A stretch of DNA of 64,000 bases, from positions 1-64,000 of the forward strand of contig JAEZQK010000029.1 of the NCBI GenBank assembly GCA_023413135.1, given 5' to 3'. The notes beneath the pieces were generated by a model. That model had not been told where the DNA came from. It saw only the letters and a list, made by a program, of their open reading frames with translations, and searched no databases. This DNA is from Bacillota bacterium (lineage in GTDB: Bacteria > Bacillota > Clostridia > Christensenellales > Aristaeellaceae). Each line of letters begins with the position of its first letter. Position 1 is the stretch's first letter. Below, piece by piece: positions 27,010 to 33,440 of the stretch. The position numbers and the translations under genes are program-made.

Positions 27010-27151
27010 GGGCTTCCTCCTTCCCTTCAGCGTCCGGGTAAAACCGGCAAAAACCTTTCCTCGATCTATCGCATGGGCCGTCATCCTCGGTGCATTGGCA
27101 CTGCGTATCGCGGCCCCAGTCGATGCGCAGGCGGTGGGGGCAGGTGGTCAC
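26924..27151 (-). CDS. Putative Cys-rich small protein overlapping the XRE gene
   Basis: GTG 27151 overlaps the stop of the preceding gene (GTGGAGTGA). The first 45 codons give a Cys/His-rich protein (TCPHRLRIDWGRDTQCQC ... CDRSRKGFCRFYPD), a type seen in Firmicutes phages, but the last 28 codons run antiparallel in frame across the start of the XRE gene. Whether translation continues to 26924 is uncertain. Confidence 0.42.
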   Translation of the reverse strand: MTTCPHRLRIDWGRDTQCQCTEDDGPCDRSRKGFCRFYPDAEGKEEAHVCSFGECGTHHPGERAEKGLCGASGRA

Positions 27152-27756
27152 TCCACCCACATCCTTTGGGGGAGCGTGGCAACAAGGCGATCAAAGTCTT
27201 CCTCGCCCTTTCCGGTCAGGTCTTGATACAGATGATCGATGGCGGCGTTTTTACGCTCCAGCAGGGCTCCCTTGGCGTCCAGTTCCTCTACGATAGATGT
27301 CAGGCAGTCGTGGGCGGCTTTGATGTCGAAATAGATCAGCAGAGTCACTATGACTTTTCGAAAGCACCGGATCAGTTCGGCCTTGGACAATCGTTCCAGG
27401 TGTCTCTCCGCCTCCATTACGGCGAAGTCCTCGTCATCTGGATTGATTATTCTGAAGTAGTCCTGTTCCGCTGCGTCATAGCCCAGAACCTGATGCGTTT
27501 CCCCGAGCAGCGCAACGGTCATGTCATTCCAGTTTTCGGACAGGTCCAGCGATTGCAGGGCTTCAACCAGATCATACGCCCCGCCGGAAAGCTCATCGAA
27601 AAGCTCTTTGTATTCCTGGTAATAGCCACTTTCCTCACGGTCATACCCCAGGCTGTCTCCGTTATCACTGATTTCCCATAGTCCTTCCATGATGTCGGAC
27701 AAGCTAAGGTGTTGGAGCTGGGACTTTTTCCAGATCGGCTTTTGTGCGGGCTTCAA
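27148..27756 (-). CDS. Hypothetical phage protein, acidic helical
   Basis: 202 residues, acidic and mostly helical (LSLSDIMEGLWEISDNGDSL, LERLSKAELIRCFRKVIVTL). The type, beginning with a short basic end then an LSLSDIME-like motif, recurs in early regions of Clostridia phages. No activity known. It abuts the next upstream gene with no gap. Confidence 0.62.
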   Translation of the reverse strand: MKPAQKPIWKKSQLQHLSLSDIMEGLWEISDNGDSLGYDREESGYYQEYKELFDELSGGAYDLVEALQSLDLSENWNDMTVALLGETHQVLGYDAAEQDYFRIINPDDEDFAVMEAERHLERLSKAELIRCFRKVIVTLLIYFDIKAAHDCLTSIVEELDAKGALLERKNAAIDHLYQDLTGKGEEDFDRLVATLPQRMWVE

Positions 27757-28005
27757 CTATTTCACCTCCTGGGCATGCTTTGTCGCCTCACGTTCCCAGT
27801 GCAACCGGCAAATGCCTCCGGAACAGCAGCATTGCCCTTCGTACCACTGGCGGCGCTCCCAGGCACCATAGTAGCGCCTGACCACGGGTTTGCCGCCAGG
27901 CGGATTGCAGTGGATGGCGTACCGGCCGCCGGGGGCTTCCGTGACGTACCCGTTGTGCTGGGATAAATGGCTGAAATAGGGGCAGTTTGCGTGTTTGCTT
28001 GCCAT
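27757..28005 (-). CDS. Small Cys/His-rich phage protein
   Basis: 82 residues from ATG 28005, which overlaps the stop of the upstream gene (TGATG). MASKHANCPYFSHLSQHN... CQCCCSG-type C-terminus (GQCCCSGGICRLHW) with seven Cys, likely metal-binding. Sequence CPYFSHLSQHNGYVTEA resembles a known small family of phage proteins with unknown role. Confidence 0.6.
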   Translation of the reverse strand: MASKHANCPYFSHLSQHNGYVTEAPGGRYAIHCNPPGGKPVVRRYYGAWERRQWYEGQCCCSGGICRLHWEREATKHAQEVK

Positions 28006-28157
28006 CAGGCCACCCGCTCCCCAGTTCTCAGATAAAGCTCGTCCTCTATCCTTTTCAATGCAGACTTTCCAGCAGGCATCCATCCATGGCGAATTTCCCA
28101 AACGGCAATCCTTAGGTCTTGCTCAGACCATTGATCAATGCGCTTAAAGTCTCTCAT
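28005..28157 (-). CDS. Hypothetical 50-aa phage protein
   Basis: ATG 28157 follows GGAGGTAACACC; 50 residues, MRDFKRIDQWSEQDLRIAVW and onwards, ending GERVA. Entirely helical and amphipathic. The stop overlaps the next start as TGATG. Function unknown. Confidence 0.55.
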   Translation of the reverse strand: MRDFKRIDQWSEQDLRIAVWEIRHGWMPAGKSALKRIEDELYLRTGERVA

Positions 28158-28161
28158 GGTG

Positions 28162-28281
28162 TTACCTCCACATCCACCGGCCCCTAGCCGGCCTGGTCCT
28201 GTCCAACTCCGCCAGGGCTATCGCGTTCAACCGTCTCTCGCGGCGGCGGGCGAGCCATTTAAGAAGGCTTATCTTCTTCAT
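28162..28281 (-). CDS. Small basic phage peptide (39 aa)
   Basis: ATG 28281 with GGAAGG at 11 bases; product MKKISLLKWLARRRERRLNA followed by ALAELDRTRPARGRW. Very Arg-rich and probably nucleic-acid- or membrane-associated. Its stop is embedded in the ribosome binding site of the next gene (TGGAGGTAA). Confidence 0.45.
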   Translation of the reverse strand: MKKISLLKWLARRRERRLNAIALAELDRTRPARGRWMWR

Positions 28282-28289
28282 GCGCCCGT

Positions 28290-28568
28290 CTACCTTCCAT
28301 TTCCGCCGGCCAAGGCCTTGGCACGAAAGGCCTTGGCCTTGTCCGCATAGGTGGAGAGCTGGACGGGCTTTTTGTATTCCCGCTTTTCCATCCACCTTAT
28401 GAATTCCTCGGTGTCGATCAGGTACAGGAGCCCGGCGGCCCCGCGGCGGTGGACGGGCGCTCCCTGCCGCACGCAGCGGGTGATGGTGGCGCGGCTCACT
28501 TGCATGATGGGTGCCGCCTCTTTAGGGGTCAGCAGCTGGCGTCCGGTCTGTTCTGTGGTCTGTTGCAT
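28290..28568 (-). CDS. Excisionase-like helix-turn-helix protein
   Basis: 92 residues starting after AAAAGGAGG. The pattern LLTPKEAAPIMQVSRATITR (about 12-31) then TEEFIRWMEK is that of MerR-superfamily/HTH_17 DNA-binding proteins, which include phage excisionases. Position at the start of the early operon is consistent with a Xis or an early regulator. Confidence 0.72.
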   Translation of the reverse strand: MQQTTEQTGRQLLTPKEAAPIMQVSRATITRCVRQGAPVHRRGAAGLLYLIDTEEFIRWMEKREYKKPVQLSTYADKAKAFRAKALAGGNGR

Positions 28569-28590
28569 ATGCGGGCCTCCTTTTGAGTGC

Positions 28591-28619
28591 TTGTCCTTCC
28601 ATCCATTTCCTGGTATTAT
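28591..28619 (+). promoter_or_regulatory. Promoter of moron-like gene 1
   Basis: TTGTCC (28591-28596), a 17-base spacer, and TATTAT (28614-28619) with TGG before it (extended -10). It points opposite to the surrounding operon and directly precedes the gene starting at 28643. Confidence 0.6.
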
Positions 28620-28642
28620 ATCGCCAGGAAGGAGGTGTGAAT

Positions 28643-29050
28643 GTGCCCGATAAAAATTGGTTTACTCCTGAGATGGCTGAACAGTTAAGAGCTACAGACA
28701 TGGGATTTCAACGCATTGTGCGAGAGGTAAACCTTCCGGTATTGCGCCCTGAAAACACGGCTGAGGCAATCTGTGACAGATTCCATGAACTTTTTACTGC
28801 CTTTGAGAAATCTCTAAATCCGGATGAAGATATCGCAATCGCCTTGGCTTCATTCGGTGTTGCTCGGCAAATTGTCGTAACTGCAATTACTTCAATGGGC
28901 CCAGCCTTGATCGTCATTAAAGGTTTTGAGGATGGCGCTAAGGTTGTTCTTGTTCAGCATCTTTCACAGATGAGCTTTCTTCTCGTGCCAGTAAAGAGGA
29001 AAGATCCCGATGAACCACGACGGAAGATTGGCTTTGGCGAGCCGCTATAG
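28643..29050 (+). CDS. Moron-like hypothetical protein 1
   Basis: 135 residues from GTG 28643, seven bases after AAGGAGG; the longer open frame to 28583 has no site. It begins PDKNWFTPEMAEQLRATDMG and has a helical segment ICDRFHELFTAFEKSL with a Val/Ile-rich middle. No domain recognised. It runs against the early operon and has its own promoter and terminator, which is typical of lysogen-expressed cargo such as superinfection-exclusion or host-fitness genes. That role is inference. Confidence 0.6.
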   Translation: MPDKNWFTPEMAEQLRATDMGFQRIVREVNLPVLRPENTAEAICDRFHELFTAFEKSLNPDEDIAIALASFGVARQIVVTAITSMGPALIVIKGFEDGAKVVLVQHLSQMSFLLVPVKRKDPDEPRRKIGFGEPL

Positions 29051-29150
29051 TCTTCTGTACATCGACCTCAGGAAGCGCATATGGCGCAAATGATGCTCTT
29101 CCAACTACCATTCCGCCAGACTTGCACTCTGGCGGTTGGTTTTTTTGCAT
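28938..29150 (-). CDS. Possible minus-strand ORF antisense to moron 1 terminator
   Basis: ATG 29150 is preceded by AAAGGAGG with good spacing, and upstream lies a leader repeated at 29551-29581. However, the frame translates the terminator stem-loop and the 3' end of the opposite gene (MQKNQPPECKSGG...), so the coding potential may be accidental. Confidence 0.25.
   Translation of the reverse strand: MQKNQPPECKSGGMVVGRASFAPYALPEVDVQKTIAARQSQSSVVVHRDLSSLLAREESSSVKDAEQEQP
29113..29146 (+). terminator. Rho-independent terminator of moron 1
   Basis: Perfect 8-bp stem CCGCCAGA/TCTGGCGG with a 7-base loop, followed by TTGG and seven T residues on the plus strand. It lies 62 bases after the stop at 29050. 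Confidence 0.85.
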
Positions 29151-29207
29151 ATCCAGCGCCTCCTTTCGTGGATCTCTTGAGTGCGTCAGGTCCTTCTTTC
29201 TACCCGC

Positions 29208-29236
29208 TTGTCCCTTCTTCCCGGATGTGGTATTAT
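29208..29236 (+). promoter_or_regulatory. Promoter of moron-like gene 2
   Basis: TTGTCC (29208-29213), 17-base spacer, TATTAT (29231-29236) with a preceding TGG. The hexamers and spacing are identical to the promoter at 28591-28619, suggesting shared recognition by the main sigma factor. Confidence 0.6.
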
Positions 29237-29257
29237 TTGGGAGGAAGGGAGGTGATT

Positions 29258-29413
29258 ATGTTGAAACTAAACAACGAGGCTGCTGTCAAATTCACAATCC
29301 AGATCGTCGAAAAGATGATCGAAAGCACTCCTAGCTGGATTAACGCAGACACAGTCATTGACAGTATGGAAAAAATCTACACCTATTTCACGTCCGACAA
29401 CAAACCTGCCTGA
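29258..29413 (+). CDS. Moron-like hypothetical protein 2 (51 aa)
   Basis: ATG 29258 follows GGGAGGTGATT. 51 residues, MLKLNNEAAVKFTIQIVEKM then a helical SWINADTVIDSMEKIYTYF segment. Function unknown. It has its own promoter, and its 3' end overlaps the opposite-strand gene at 29383-29541 by 31 bases, so the two transcripts are partly complementary. Confidence 0.5.
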   Translation: MLKLNNEAAVKFTIQIVEKMIESTPSWINADTVIDSMEKIYTYFTSDNKPA

Positions 29414-29541
29414 TAATCAACAACGACCTTGGCGACGCCCCCAAGAGCTGCAACCTCTTCGGCGCTCGCCATTTCTTTTTTGGTGACTTTAATCACCCAC
29501 TGGGCCATTGCCTCAATCATGTCTGCTGTATAGCCCTCCAT
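29383..29541 (-). CDS. Small hypothetical phage protein (52 aa)
   Basis: ATG 29541 follows GAAAGGAGGAAAG. 52 residues: MEGYTADMIEAMAQWVIKVT and helical continuation. Common type of second gene after the Cro-like regulator in early operons; function unknown. Start upstream at 29577 would overlap the repressor stop and has no site. Confidence 0.5.
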   Translation of the reverse strand: MEGYTADMIEAMAQWVIKVTKKEMASAEEVAALGGVAKVVVDYQAGLLSDVK

Positions 29542-29576
29542 GCTTGCTTTCCTCCTTTCGTAGATCTTTGATCGCA

Positions 29577-29792
29577 TCAGGCAATCAGCAGTTTCCGTAG
29601 TTCCTCCGGAATGAATGTGTATAGCGATACCTTCAGCGCCAGGCAGATCTTCAAATATTCATCTAACTGCAGCCTACGGTTTCCGGTCAGAATCGCGTTT
29701 AGCGCAACCTGACCGATTTTGCTTTCCTTACTCAGCCATACTTGCGAAATATGATTCTGTTCCAGGTATTCTCTTATTTCTTTCCATAACAT
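29577..29792 (-). CDS. XRE-family small regulator, Cro-like (first early gene)
   Basis: 71 residues (MLWKEIREYLEQNHISQVWL). The HTH is at about 16-45 (SQVWLSKESKIGQVALNAIL). It is the first gene behind the early promoter at 29840-29868 and is transcribed divergently from the repressor gene, which is the arrangement of cro/cI switches. RBS AAGCAATG-type is weak; AGAGGTGATAAG precedes ATG. Confidence 0.78.
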   Translation of the reverse strand: MLWKEIREYLEQNHISQVWLSKESKIGQVALNAILTGNRRLQLDEYLKICLALKVSLYTFIPEELRKLLIA

Positions 29793-29810
29793 TGCTTATC
29801 ACCTCTTTTT

Positions 29811-29822
29811 CAATACGGAAAT
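29811..29822. promoter_or_regulatory. Operator half-site O1
   Basis: AATACGGAAA matches the left arm of the 29845-29863 palindrome, without its right arm. It lies downstream of the PR start, near the ribosome binding site of the Cro-like gene, so could serve repression. Confidence 0.5.
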
Positions 29823-29839
29823 CATGTAGTGTGTGCTCA

Positions 29840-29868
29840 GTATAATACGGAAAATCCGTATTGTCAAT
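29840..29868 (-). promoter_or_regulatory. Early lytic promoter (PR-like)
   Basis: On the minus strand TTGACA (29868-29863), a 17-base spacer and TATACT (29845-29840), both near-consensus. The operator palindrome at 29845-29863 fills the spacer and would block polymerase when bound. Confidence 0.85.
29845..29863. promoter_or_regulatory. Operator palindrome O2 within the PR spacer
   Basis: A perfect 19-base palindrome AATACGGA-AAA-TCCGTATT. Related sites are at 29812-29822 (AATACGGAAA) and 29888-29903 (TTTCCGTATTG in inverted form). The spread of three sites is like the operators OR1-3 of lambdoid phages. Binding by the repressor and by the Cro-like protein is inferred. Confidence 0.75.
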
Positions 29869-29887
29869 ACATATCTTAAAAATTATC

Positions 29888-29903
29888 CAATATTTCCGTA
29901 TTG
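29888..29903. promoter_or_regulatory. Operator half-site O3
   Basis: TTTCCGTATTG, the inverted arm of the palindrome motif, with CAATA at its other end. It lies between the two divergent promoters. Confidence 0.5.
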
Positions 29904-29949
29904 TTTATATATACGCTCAATGCAATATGCATTTTCGATACAGAATATC

Positions 29950-29978
29950 TTTACTTTTACTAAACTGTGTGATAGAAT
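29950..29978 (+). promoter_or_regulatory. Repressor maintenance promoter (PRM-like)
   Basis: TTTACT (29950-29955), 17-base spacer, TAGAAT (29973-29978) preceded by TGA (extended -10). Transcription would begin about 29985, leaving a very short leader before the TTG start at 30002. Confidence 0.5.
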
Positions 29979-30001
29979 ATTATGGAAGGGGGTGTAATGA
30001 T

Positions 30002-30385
30002 TTGGGTGAAATTCGGGATACTATTATTGCAAACATCGTCCGCTACATCAAGAATAGCGGCTTCGAACAAAAAGAGATTGCTACCAGCATTGGTGTAAGC
30101 CCTCAAGCTGTTTCTACGTGGATGTCTGGAAAGAATACTCCTGATATAGAAACACTTGTGCGGTTGTGTGTTTTCTTGAAGGTTCCATTGGCAGATATGT
30201 TTGGCGGCGATCCATATGCAGAAAAAAAAGAACCCGCCGTCCAGGAGGACGACGGGCCGGGTGAGGAAGAATTCAAACGAATGATTCAGCGATGGACACC
30301 TGATCAGAAACTACGTTACATGCACGCATTGTCGGAAAGTCTGCTTCATGAAGGCACTCTTGGAAATACTCCCCAAGAAGAATAG
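30002..30385 (+). CDS. Phage repressor, XRE family (CI-like)
   Basis: 127 residues from TTG 30002, nine bases after GGAAGGGGG; the ATG at 29997 is in another frame that stops early. HTH region FEQKEIATSIGVSPQAVSTW (about 20-40), then LVRLCVFLKVPLADMFGG, typical of XRE repressors. The C-terminus is acidic with a short helix (RWTPDQKLRYMHALS). There is no S24 peptidase domain, so SOS-type self-cleavage is not expected. Divergent from the early operon over operators at 29811-29903. Confidence 0.82.
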   Translation: MGEIRDTIIANIVRYIKNSGFEQKEIATSIGVSPQAVSTWMSGKNTPDIETLVRLCVFLKVPLADMFGGDPYAEKKEPAVQEDDGPGEEEFKRMIQRWTPDQKLRYMHALSESLLHEGTLGNTPQEE

Positions 30386-30476
30386 CGGTCATCCTCCACA
30401 CTGGAGATAGAGACCTGAAAAGCGATATAAGATCGCTGTCGATATCAGAATCAGAATCCTTTCCTGCAGCACTCAT
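30273..30476 (-). CDS. Possible small ORF antisense to the repressor 3' end
   Basis: ATG 30476 has the strong site AAGGAG seven bases upstream. The first part (SAAGKDSDSDIDSDLISLF) is acidic; the second half overlaps the repressor gene in antisense. It might be a small antagonist or a chance ORF. No promoter was found. Confidence 0.3.
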   Translation of the reverse strand: MSAAGKDSDSDIDSDLISLFRSLSPVWRMTAILLGEYFQECLHEADFPTMRACNVVSDQVSIAESFV

Positions 30477-30751
30477 GATTAATCTCCTTATTGTACTGGG
30501 CAGTACCAGGAATTATCTCTTCGCTTTTATACGCTAAAATAAGGCCTGTTCATCTCTCCATCGGCAACGCCCCCTGCTTATATGATGTTTTATACGGGAA
30601 GTGTTTAAATTATACCTCTATCGTATGGATATTGCCAGTGGTTTTCCTGTATTATTTGTAAATTTCACATAATTTTTATCATTTTATTAAAATTATGGTT
30701 GAATTGACTTCCGCGGCCCAGATGCCGTGAAAATAGAAAGGTGGTTTTCTC
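30477..30751. other. AT-rich intergenic region before the zinc-ribbon gene
   Basis: No ORF with a plausible site. It is distinctly AT-rich (many TTTTAT/AAATT tracts), with a possible weak promoter (TTGACT at about 30706) for the downstream gene. Likely a promoter/attP-arm spacer. Confidence 0.4.
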
Positions 30752-31024
30752 ATGCAAAACCAAGGTTATGCGCCTCACCAAGCATCTGTTTCATGTCCCA
30801 GATGCGGAAGCCGGAACATTCATTTTCAGGCAGTAGGAATAACAAAAACGAAACACCATGGCGTCTTCTATTGGCTGTGCTTAGGGTGGCTGTTCGATCT
30901 CCTGTTATGGATGTTTGCTTTCCTTCCGCGCTTAATTATTGCGCTATTTGGTTCAAAAAAGGTCAAGACTAAAGTCAGAAGCTATGCTGTTTGCCAAAAC
31001 TGCGGCAAGCAGTGGAGAGCATAG
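30752..31024 (+). CDS. Zinc-ribbon plus transmembrane protein
   Basis: 90 residues from ATG 30752 after AAAGGTGG. An N-terminal CPRCGSRN zinc ribbon and C-terminal CQNCGKQW pair up as one four-Cys ribbon. A hydrophobic hairpin (VFYWLCLGWLFDLLLWMFAF) sits between them. The arrangement is that of small membrane-anchored zinc-ribbon proteins of prophages and plasmids; role unknown. Located between repressor and integrase, hence likely expressed in the lysogen. Confidence 0.65.
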   Translation: MQNQGYAPHQASVSCPRCGSRNIHFQAVGITKTKHHGVFYWLCLGWLFDLLLWMFAFLPRLIIALFGSKKVKTKVRSYAVCQNCGKQWRA

Positions 31025-31084
31025 GACCAATACTGGGCATTGTCATGTAATCAGCAGAGCCCACCGTGAAATGGAGCATCAATT

Positions 31085-32203
31085 ATGGCATCCGTTGAAA
31101 AGCGTGGCAAGACCTGGACCGTGCGCTATAGGGCTTTAGATGAAGCGACAGGAAAATTTGGACAAAAACGCGCGTCCGGTTATGAGAGCGAACAAAAGGC
31201 ATGGGAGGATGTGCCCCGCCTGGAGGCCGCCACCGCGGCCGGCATCGACATCCACGCGGACACGATGACCTGCGGCGAGCTGATGCTCAAGTGGATGGCG
31301 GAGCACTGTGAACAGATCCCTCTGGCCGAGACTACCATTTCAAAATATACCGAAGGGATGGAAGCCATAGCAAAAACATTTGTATGGGATACGCAGGTCC
31401 GTAAGATGGGTAATCCTCAATTCCGTACGCTTATTACCATTCTGCGAAATCAGAATCCCAAAAAGCAGATTTCCACCAGGACGGTCCTTGATCGTACGGA
31501 GCCGCTTCGCCTGAGTATCAACTGGGCCGTGTCGGAGCGGATCATAGCCAGGAGCCCGCTGGGCGCACTAAAACTGCCAAAGGTGGAAAAGCCTCCACTT
31601 ACGATCCTAAATGAGGAAGATGTTGAAGAGCTGGCCGCCCTTGTCAGGGAGAAGGAGTTCCGCATCCCATTTCTCCTTGCGGCTTATGGCGGTCTGCGCC
31701 GGGAGGAGGCCGCCGCCCTTCGATGGGATAACATCGATTTTAAAGCAGGCACTATCACCATAATCAATGCCGAGCCCCAAACTTCAAAGAAAAAACGCAT
31801 TAAGAAAGACCCTAAGACCAAACATAGCAGGCGCACCATCAACATGCCAAAAAAAATCATGGACATACTGAAATCCGCTGAAAAGAAGAGCGTTTATGTA
31901 TGCGTGACCAGCACCGGCAAACAATATGGACTTGATTCATACGCCCAGGCCGTTGGGCGCCTGATCGAGAAGGCGAATAATGCCCGGCTCGGCACGGACA
32001 AGCCTCCCATGCCGGATGCAAACTATTTGGACCTTAGGCATTCCCATGCCGCGCATTTGATCAAGATGGGCGTTCAGCCCAAGGTGATCCAGGAGCGCCT
32101 GGGGCATGCCAGTATCAAGATTACCATGGATACATATGGGTACCTGATGACCGGCATACAGGCAGGCGTGGCCGATGACCTGGACGCACGAATTAGCATA
32201 TAA
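31085..32203 (+). CDS. Tyrosine-family phage integrase
   Basis: 372 residues. The first 60 form an arm-type DNA-binding domain (SVEKRGKTWTVRYRALDEAT). The catalytic domain has GLRREEAAALRW (first Arg), LDLRHSHAAHL (His-x-x-Arg region), LGHASIKITMDTYGYL (His and catalytic Tyr). Its stop is about 150 bases from the tRNA-Val attachment site, the typical place of int. A second gene-free stretch to 32357 holds the attP right arm with direct repeats such as GGGCACAA. Confidence 0.95.
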   Translation: MASVEKRGKTWTVRYRALDEATGKFGQKRASGYESEQKAWEDVPRLEAATAAGIDIHADTMTCGELMLKWMAEHCEQIPLAETTISKYTEGMEAIAKTFVWDTQVRKMGNPQFRTLITILRNQNPKKQISTRTVLDRTEPLRLSINWAVSERIIARSPLGALKLPKVEKPPLTILNEEDVEELAALVREKEFRIPFLLAAYGGLRREEAAALRWDNIDFKAGTITIINAEPQTSKKKRIKKDPKTKHSRRTINMPKKIMDILKSAEKKSVYVCVTSTGKQYGLDSYAQAVGRLIEKANNARLGTDKPPMPDANYLDLRHSHAAHLIKMGVQPKVIQERLGHASIKITMDTYGYLMTGIQAGVADDLDARISI

Positions 32204-32357
32204 AATCATACGTTTCATCTGGGCACAAAAGTGGGCACAAGGGGCTGTTTTGGGAGGTGTTTTCGTGTTCTGCCGTGAAATGTGTGAAATGACAACTGTG
32301 CCCGCAACCCCTTGAAAATCCTCAAAAGTCCAATAATACAAGTTTATTTTGGCTACA

Positions 32358-32402
32358 TTGACATCGTGGAGGTCATAGGTTCGAGCCCTACTAATCCCAC
32401 CA
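32358..32402 (+). other. attR: 3' half of a tRNA-Val(GAC) gene (prophage attachment core)
   Basis: The anticodon loop TTGACAT, anticodon stem 3' strand CGTGG, variable loop AGGTC, T-loop TTCGAGC and acceptor strand TAATCCC-A-CCA are present. Upstream sequence (GGCTACA) does not form the 5' anticodon stem: it would need CCACG. So identity with a tRNA begins at about 32358 and the rest is phage arm. The intact gene should lie at the left end of the prophage, outside the window. Confidence 0.75.
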
Positions 32403-32633
32403 TGAATACCGACATTAGTTGGTGCAAACGAGCTTGCCGATTGCGGCAGGCTTTTTTGTTTGCCTGCAAATTGCCCCTGAAATACTGGCTTTCAGCGCTC
32501 TTTTTGCAGGAATACACGGGCAGGCGCACATGAAGCATATTCGTACGGGTTGATTGAGAAAAACTGTGCTTCGGAAAACTAAAAAATATGTCTATGTTCG
32601 CAGGCTCCCGTGTAATCGTGCAATGATGCACCC
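32401..32633 (+). repeat. Direct repeat copy A (tRNA 3' flank), left boundary of sugar island
   Basis: This stretch resembles 48889-49121 in the same orientation. The first 28 bases and last 30 or so are identical or nearly so; the middle is roughly 70% alike by eye. The end includes CGTGTAATCGTGCAATGATG and CACCC. It is not translated plausibly on either strand. Confidence 0.8.
32431..32457 (+). terminator. tRNA-Val terminator (within repeat A)
   Basis: AGCTTGCCG/CGGCAGGCT stem with a 4-base loop and TTTTTT tail. It begins 28 bases after the CCA end. In repeat copy B the same stem is kept with compensatory changes (AAGCTCACC / GGTGGGCTT). Confidence 0.75.
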
Positions 32634-32680
32634 TTTCTGTAATATTGAGCGGTACTTAATGTAACATTGATTGAGCTACC

Positions 32681-33436
32681 TTACAATATTTTTACGGGTA
32701 TACCGCTCTGCTCAAAAGGGGCGGTAAAAGCCTTTGGAGGTTCATTCACATCAAAATCCGGTTCGTAACGCATACCCGCCTGTATATATTTCGCGCCTGC
32801 GGTTTGGTGATAGGGGAGCATTTCCACGCGCAAAAGCGCTTTTGCGCCTGCGAGTAGCGCTGCTGTGGCGCGCATATTTTCGAGGTTATCATTTACGCCG
32901 GGAATTAAAGGTAAGCGGATAATAAAAGGGGTTTGGCCTTCAACGAGCATCCGGGCATGCTGAAGGATCAGGGTGTTGTCAACCTTGGTAAAGCGTTTGT
33001 GCTTATTGGCGTCCATGCACTTGAGATCCATGATCACCAGGTTCACCGAGTTGACCATGCGTCTGAACGCGTCGTCCGGCGCGTAACCGGAAGTCTCGAT
33101 GGCTGTATGTATCCCCTCAAGCCTATCGATGACTTCACACATGAAATCGTATTGCATCAGTGGCTCGCCACCAGAGAAGGTGACGCCGCCACCGTCGGTA
33201 AAAAACAATTTGTTTTTAAGAAGCCGCACTGCCAGTTCTTGCGCCGTCCATTCCTTGCCGCACAGGCGTGAAAGGCCGTTCTGTCTAGTCAGCATTTGCG
33301 GCTGTTTCATAAGCCCTTCGGGATTATGGCACCAATTGCATCTAAGCGGGCAGCCTTTTAAAAATACCGTGGTGCGGATGCCGGGGCCGTCGAATACGGC
33401 AAACTCCTTGATATCAAACACAATGCCGGTTTTCAT
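32681..33436 (-). CDS. Glycyl-radical enzyme activating enzyme (radical SAM)
   Basis: 251 residues, with the cluster-binding motif CPLRCNWC at 29-36 and DGPGIRTTVFLKG preceding it, as in all glycyl-radical activases. It lacks the extra ferredoxin-like Cys clusters of dehydratase activases, so resembles PFL-activase in length. The VNSVNLVIMDLKCMD and YHQTAGAKY segments follow the family pattern. It lies 4 bases downstream of the glycyl radical enzyme gene, in its operon, and is expected to create its glycyl radical. Confidence 0.93.
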   Translation of the reverse strand: MKTGIVFDIKEFAVFDGPGIRTTVFLKGCPLRCNWCHNPEGLMKQPQMLTRQNGLSRLCGKEWTAQELAVRLLKNKLFFTDGGGVTFSGGEPLMQYDFMCEVIDRLEGIHTAIETSGYAPDDAFRRMVNSVNLVIMDLKCMDANKHKRFTKVDNTLILQHARMLVEGQTPFIIRLPLIPGVNDNLENMRATAALLAGAKALLRVEMLPYHQTAGAKYIQAGMRYEPDFDVNEPPKAFTAPFEQSGIPVKIL

Positions 33437-33440
33437 GATG

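Noticed and set aside
30477..30751. Replication origin in the AT-rich stretch
   Set aside because: No iterons or DnaA boxes were recognisable.
32353..32631. 92-codon minus ORF over the tRNA and repeat A
   Set aside because: It translates the tRNA and terminator; the ending LEPMTST is the well-known artefact of tRNA T-arms.
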